From the NCBI GenBank assembly GCA_021821585.1, contig JAKACF010000169.1, positions 1-6,698 of the forward strand: a stretch of 6,698 bases of DNA, in the 5' to 3' direction. A model generated the notes under the pieces. It made no database searches, was not told the origin of the DNA, and saw nothing but the letters and a program-made list of their open reading frames with translations. Position numbers and translations under genes: made by a program. Below are positions 5,107 through 6,698 of the stretch, piece after piece (within the stretch, counting starts at the first letter, position 1; every line of letters begins with the position of its first letter). Source of the DNA: Actinomycetes bacterium (lineage in GTDB: Bacteria > Actinomycetota > Acidimicrobiia > Acidimicrobiales > Bog-793).

Positions 5107-6500
5107 GGAGCCTCGCTGGCCGGAGCCTCGCTGGCGGCCTCGGCGGCCGGAGCCTCGTCCGTGGCGCCGGTGTCCGCGCCCTCCGCGGCAGCCGCGGGCT
5201 CGGGCTGGTAGTCCGCCCATGCGGCCTGCGCCTCCGTCTCGGGGGTGAACTCGGTCGAGTAGTCGTAGCCGATGTAGTTCCCCTGCTCGTCGTAGGCGTG
5301 CTCGCCGAAGGCCTCCTGGTACTCCTCGGCGACGATGCCGCCCTCGGCGGCCTGCTTGATCGAGAGGCTGATCCGGCGCCGCTGGAGGTCGATGTCGATG
5401 ATCTTCACCCAGAGCTCCTCGCCCGGCGAGACCACCTGCTCGGGCAGGTCGACGTGGTGGGCGGCCATCTCCGAGATGTGCACGAGCCCCTCGATCCCGT
5501 CGCCGACCTGTACGAAGGCGCCGAAGGGGACGAGCTTGGTGATGCGGCCGTAGACGAGCTCGCCCATGCGGTGGTTGGTCGCGAACTCCTGCCACGGGTC
5601 GACCTGGGTGGCCTTCAGCGAGAGGGAGATCCGCTCCTTGTCGAGGTCGACGTCGAGCACCTGGACGGTGACCTCGTCGCCGACGGAGACGACCGAGGAG
5701 GGATGGTCGACGTGCTTCCAGGAGAGCTCCGAGACGTGCACGAGGCCGTCCATGCCGCCGAGGTCGACGAAGGCGCCGAAGTTGACGACCGACGAGACGA
5801 CGCCCTTTCGGACCTCGCCCGGCTTCAGGTTGACGAGGAACTCGCCGCGCTGCTCGCGCTGGGTCTCCTCGAGCCACGCCCGGCGGGAGAGCACGACGTT
5901 GTTGCGGTTCTTGTCGAGCTCGATGATCTTGGCCTCGAGCGCCCGGCCGATGTAGGGCTGCAGGTCGCGCACCCGGCGGAGCTCGACGAGCGAGGCGGGC
6001 AGGAAGCCGCGAAGGCCGATGTCGAGGATCAGCCCGCCCTTCACCACCTCGATGACCGGCCCCTTCACGATGCCGTTCGACTCCTTGATCCGCTCGATGT
6101 CGCCCCAGGCGCGCTCGTACTGGGCCCGCTTCTTCGACATGATGAGGCGGCCCTCCTTGTCCTCCTTCTGGAGGACGAGGGCCTCGATCTCCTCGCCGAG
6201 GTCCACCACCTCGTGCGGGTCGAGGTCGTGGCGGATCGAGAGCTCCCGCGCCGGGATGACGCCCTCGGACTTGAAGCCGATGTCGAGCAGGACCTCGTCC
6301 TTGTCGATCTTCACGACCGTCCCCTTCACGATGTCCCCGTCGTCGAAGGGGTGGATGGTGCGGTCGATAGCCTCCTCGAGGGAGAGGTCCCCGAGGTCGT
6401 CCTCGGTGATCTGGACCGGGATGTAGGTCCCCATGGCGTCGAAGGAGCCGAAGCGCTGCGGCTCTCCGGAGGCGGACGGGGCGGGGGTCGTGAGGGACAT
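5094..6500 (-). CDS. rpsA: 30S ribosomal protein S1
   Basis: This 468-residue protein has four S1 RNA-binding domains at about 55-125, 143-207, 228-296 and 313-382. In Gram-negative bacteria S1 helps mRNA unfold and dock on the 30S subunit; actinobacterial four-domain forms are also RNA binders. Marks seen include 'GDIVKGTVVKIDKDEVLLDI' (55-74), 'VKGGLILDIGLRGFLPASLV' (153-172), and 'NFGAFVDLGGMDGLVHVSEL' (240-259) echoed by 'PFGAFVQVGDGIEGLVHISE' (325-344). After domain 4 comes YDEQGNYI (403-410), then an acidic Ala/Glu/Pro tail ending in two ASEAP units. The ATG at 6500 is preferred: AGAGAG lies 12 nt upstream (weak, rather far). The ATG at 6527 is preceded by a stable hairpin, and the GTG at 6608 would add residues unlike S1. 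A start at residue 23 (6434) cannot be excluded. The gene is convergent with the importer operon and has its own candidate promoter. Confidence 0.96.
   Translation of the reverse strand: MSLTTPAPSASGEPQRFGSFDAMGTYIPVQITEDDLGDLSLEEAIDRTIHPFDDGDIVKGTVVKIDKDEVLLDIGFKSEGVIPARELSIRHDLDPHEVVDLGEEIEALVLQKEDKEGRLIMSKKRAQYERAWGDIERIKESNGIVKGPVIEVVKGGLILDIGLRGFLPASLVELRRVRDLQPYIGRALEAKIIELDKNRNNVVLSRRAWLEETQREQRGEFLVNLKPGEVRKGVVSSVVNFGAFVDLGGMDGLVHVSELSWKHVDHPSSVVSVGDEVTVQVLDVDLDKERISLSLKATQVDPWQEFATNHRMGELVYGRITKLVPFGAFVQVGDGIEGLVHISEMAAHHVDLPEQVVSPGEELWVKIIDIDLQRRRISLSIKQAAEGGIVAEEYQEAFGEHAYDEQGNYIGYDYSTEFTPETEAQAAWADYQPEPAAAAEGADTGATDEAPAAEAASEAPASEAPAEE
5105..5157 (-). repeat. 15-bp in-frame repeats encoding the ASEAP tail of S1
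   Basis: The unit ccggagcctcgctgg is perfectly repeated at 5105-5119 and 5120-5134; a partial third copy (ccggagcctcg) lies at 5147-5157. Read on the - strand the units encode EAP-containing repeats (DEAP, ASEAP, ASEAP) at the end of S1. The length is a multiple of three, so gain or loss of a unit would change tail length without shifting the frame. Confidence 0.85.
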
Positions 6501-6531
6501 CTGGTCGGATCGCTCTCTGATTGGCATGAGG

Positions 6532-6548
6532 CCGCCGGGGCACGGCGG
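6532..6548 (-). other. GC-only hairpin in the rpsA leader
   Basis: ccgccg (6532-6537) pairs with cggcgg (6543-6548) over 6 G-C pairs with a 5-nt loop. It ends 31 nt upstream of the chosen rpsA ATG and 4 nt upstream of the alternative ATG at 6527, so it would hinder initiation at the latter. Read by eye; a control role is only inferred. Confidence 0.5.
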
Positions 6549-6582
6549 GAGATGGACGGTTGACGGTGGTCGGAGAAACGGG

Positions 6583-6606
6583 GCGACGCCGAGCCCGCCG
6601 GGTCGC
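6583..6606 (-). other. Second hairpin near the 5' end of the rpsA leader
   Basis: gcgac (6583-6587) pairs with gtcgc (6602-6606). After a single bulged base the stem can continue with ccg/cgg (6589-6591 with 6599-6601), leaving a 7-nt loop. It lies shortly after the predicted transcription start. High G+C makes chance pairing common, so support is moderate. Confidence 0.35.
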
Positions 6607-6624
6607 ACCGCTCCCAGACGAAAG

Positions 6625-6653
6625 GCTATACCACCTGCGGGAAGCTCCGTTCA
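6625..6653 (-). promoter_or_regulatory. Candidate sigma-70-type promoter of rpsA
   Basis: On the - strand, TATAGC (6630-6625) matches the -10 consensus at four of six positions, and TGAACG (6653-6648) lies 17 nt upstream as a weak -35 (three of six). TATA-like sequence is rare in this GC-rich window, which adds weight. The -35 overlaps the stop codon of the upstream partial gene. Transcription would begin near 6618, giving a leader of roughly 118 nt before the rpsA ATG. Confidence 0.4.
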
Positions 6654-6698
6654 GCCGCCCCCGACGTCGTCGGCGAGCAGCGCCAGCTCGACGTCCTC
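6651..6698 (-). CDS. C-terminal end of an unidentified gene (partial)
   Basis: On the - strand the last 15 codons before a TGA at 6653-6651 read EDVELALLADDVGGG. The frame is open to the window edge and the codons end in C or G as in the neighbours. The candidate rpsA promoter starts right at this stop. Fifteen residues are too few to name a family. The tail does not resemble the end of DNA polymerase I, which lies upstream of rpsA in mycobacteria. It may instead be untranslated sequence. Confidence 0.4.
   Translation of the reverse strand, partial: EDVELALLADDVGGG

Noticed and set aside
4981..6543. A second long - strand frame overlapping rpsA
   Set aside because: Its product is almost entirely Arg/Gly/Pro/Ala/His, typical of an out-of-frame reading of a GC-rich gene.
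5298..6563. A 421-codon + strand open frame antisense to rpsA
   Set aside because: It is a Leu/Asp/Val/Glu-rich sequence with periodicity mirroring S1 codons. It has no recognisable domain, and the - strand S1 match is unambiguous.
6501..6608. rpsA starting at the GTG at 6608 or the ATG at 6527
   Set aside because: The extra residues are Pro/Gly-rich and unlike S1 N-termini. A stable hairpin precedes 6527, and the 6608 start has its purine run only about 2 nt away.
1..6698. Search for tRNA genes, insertion sequences, CRISPR arrays, toxin-antitoxin pairs or other accessory systems
   Set aside because: No cloverleaf, terminal inverted repeats, spaced palindromic repeats or unexplained coding segments were seen. 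Nearly all bases are covered by the importer operon and rpsA.

Overview
The window looks like chromosomal DNA from a high-G+C actinobacterium. G+C is about two thirds or more by eye, codons end mostly in C or G, and three of the four visible gene starts on the + strand are GTG while the fourth is TTG. The S1 ribosomal protein on the - strand has the four-domain layout and a post-domain 'YDEQGNYI' segment that I remember from mycobacterial S1. Its C-terminus is shorter and Ala/Glu/Pro-rich, so a deep actinobacterial lineage such as Acidimicrobiia is possible, but that is inference.

Positions 2-5047 (+ strand) hold a tightly packed ABC importer operon of the dipeptide/oligopeptide/nickel (Dpp/Opp) class. 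The order is the C-terminal part of a family 5 solute-binding protein (5' end outside the window), two inner-membrane permeases (DppB-like, DppC-like) and two ATPases (DppD-like, DppF-like). Spacing runs 26 nt gap, 17 nt overlap, 4 nt overlap, 1 nt gap, so the genes are almost certainly co-transcribed and translationally coupled. All five parts of a complete importer are present: the binding protein delivers the ligand to the DppB/DppC channel and the DppD/DppF pair hydrolyses ATP to drive uptake. The substrate cannot be read from the sequence. The operon promoter lies upstream of the window.

Positions 5048-5093 are a short convergent intergenic spacer. It contains a strong GC-rich hairpin that could stop transcription from both sides, and a perfect 16-bp tandem repeat that covers the rpsA stop codon.

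Positions 5094-6500 (- strand) encode ribosomal protein S1 (rpsA). Positions 6501-6650 are its leader and promoter region, with two predicted hairpins and a candidate -10/-35 pair whose -35 overlaps the stop codon of the next gene. Positions 6651-6698 hold the last 15 codons of a possible unidentified - strand gene.

I found no new defence, mobile or biosynthetic system. The window is an ordinary transport operon next to a housekeeping gene. The points worth a second look are four-cysteine motifs in both ATPases, an altered ABC signature in the DppF-like ATPase, paired cysteines in the outer loops of both permeases, the repeats at the 3' end of rpsA, and the structured rpsA leader.
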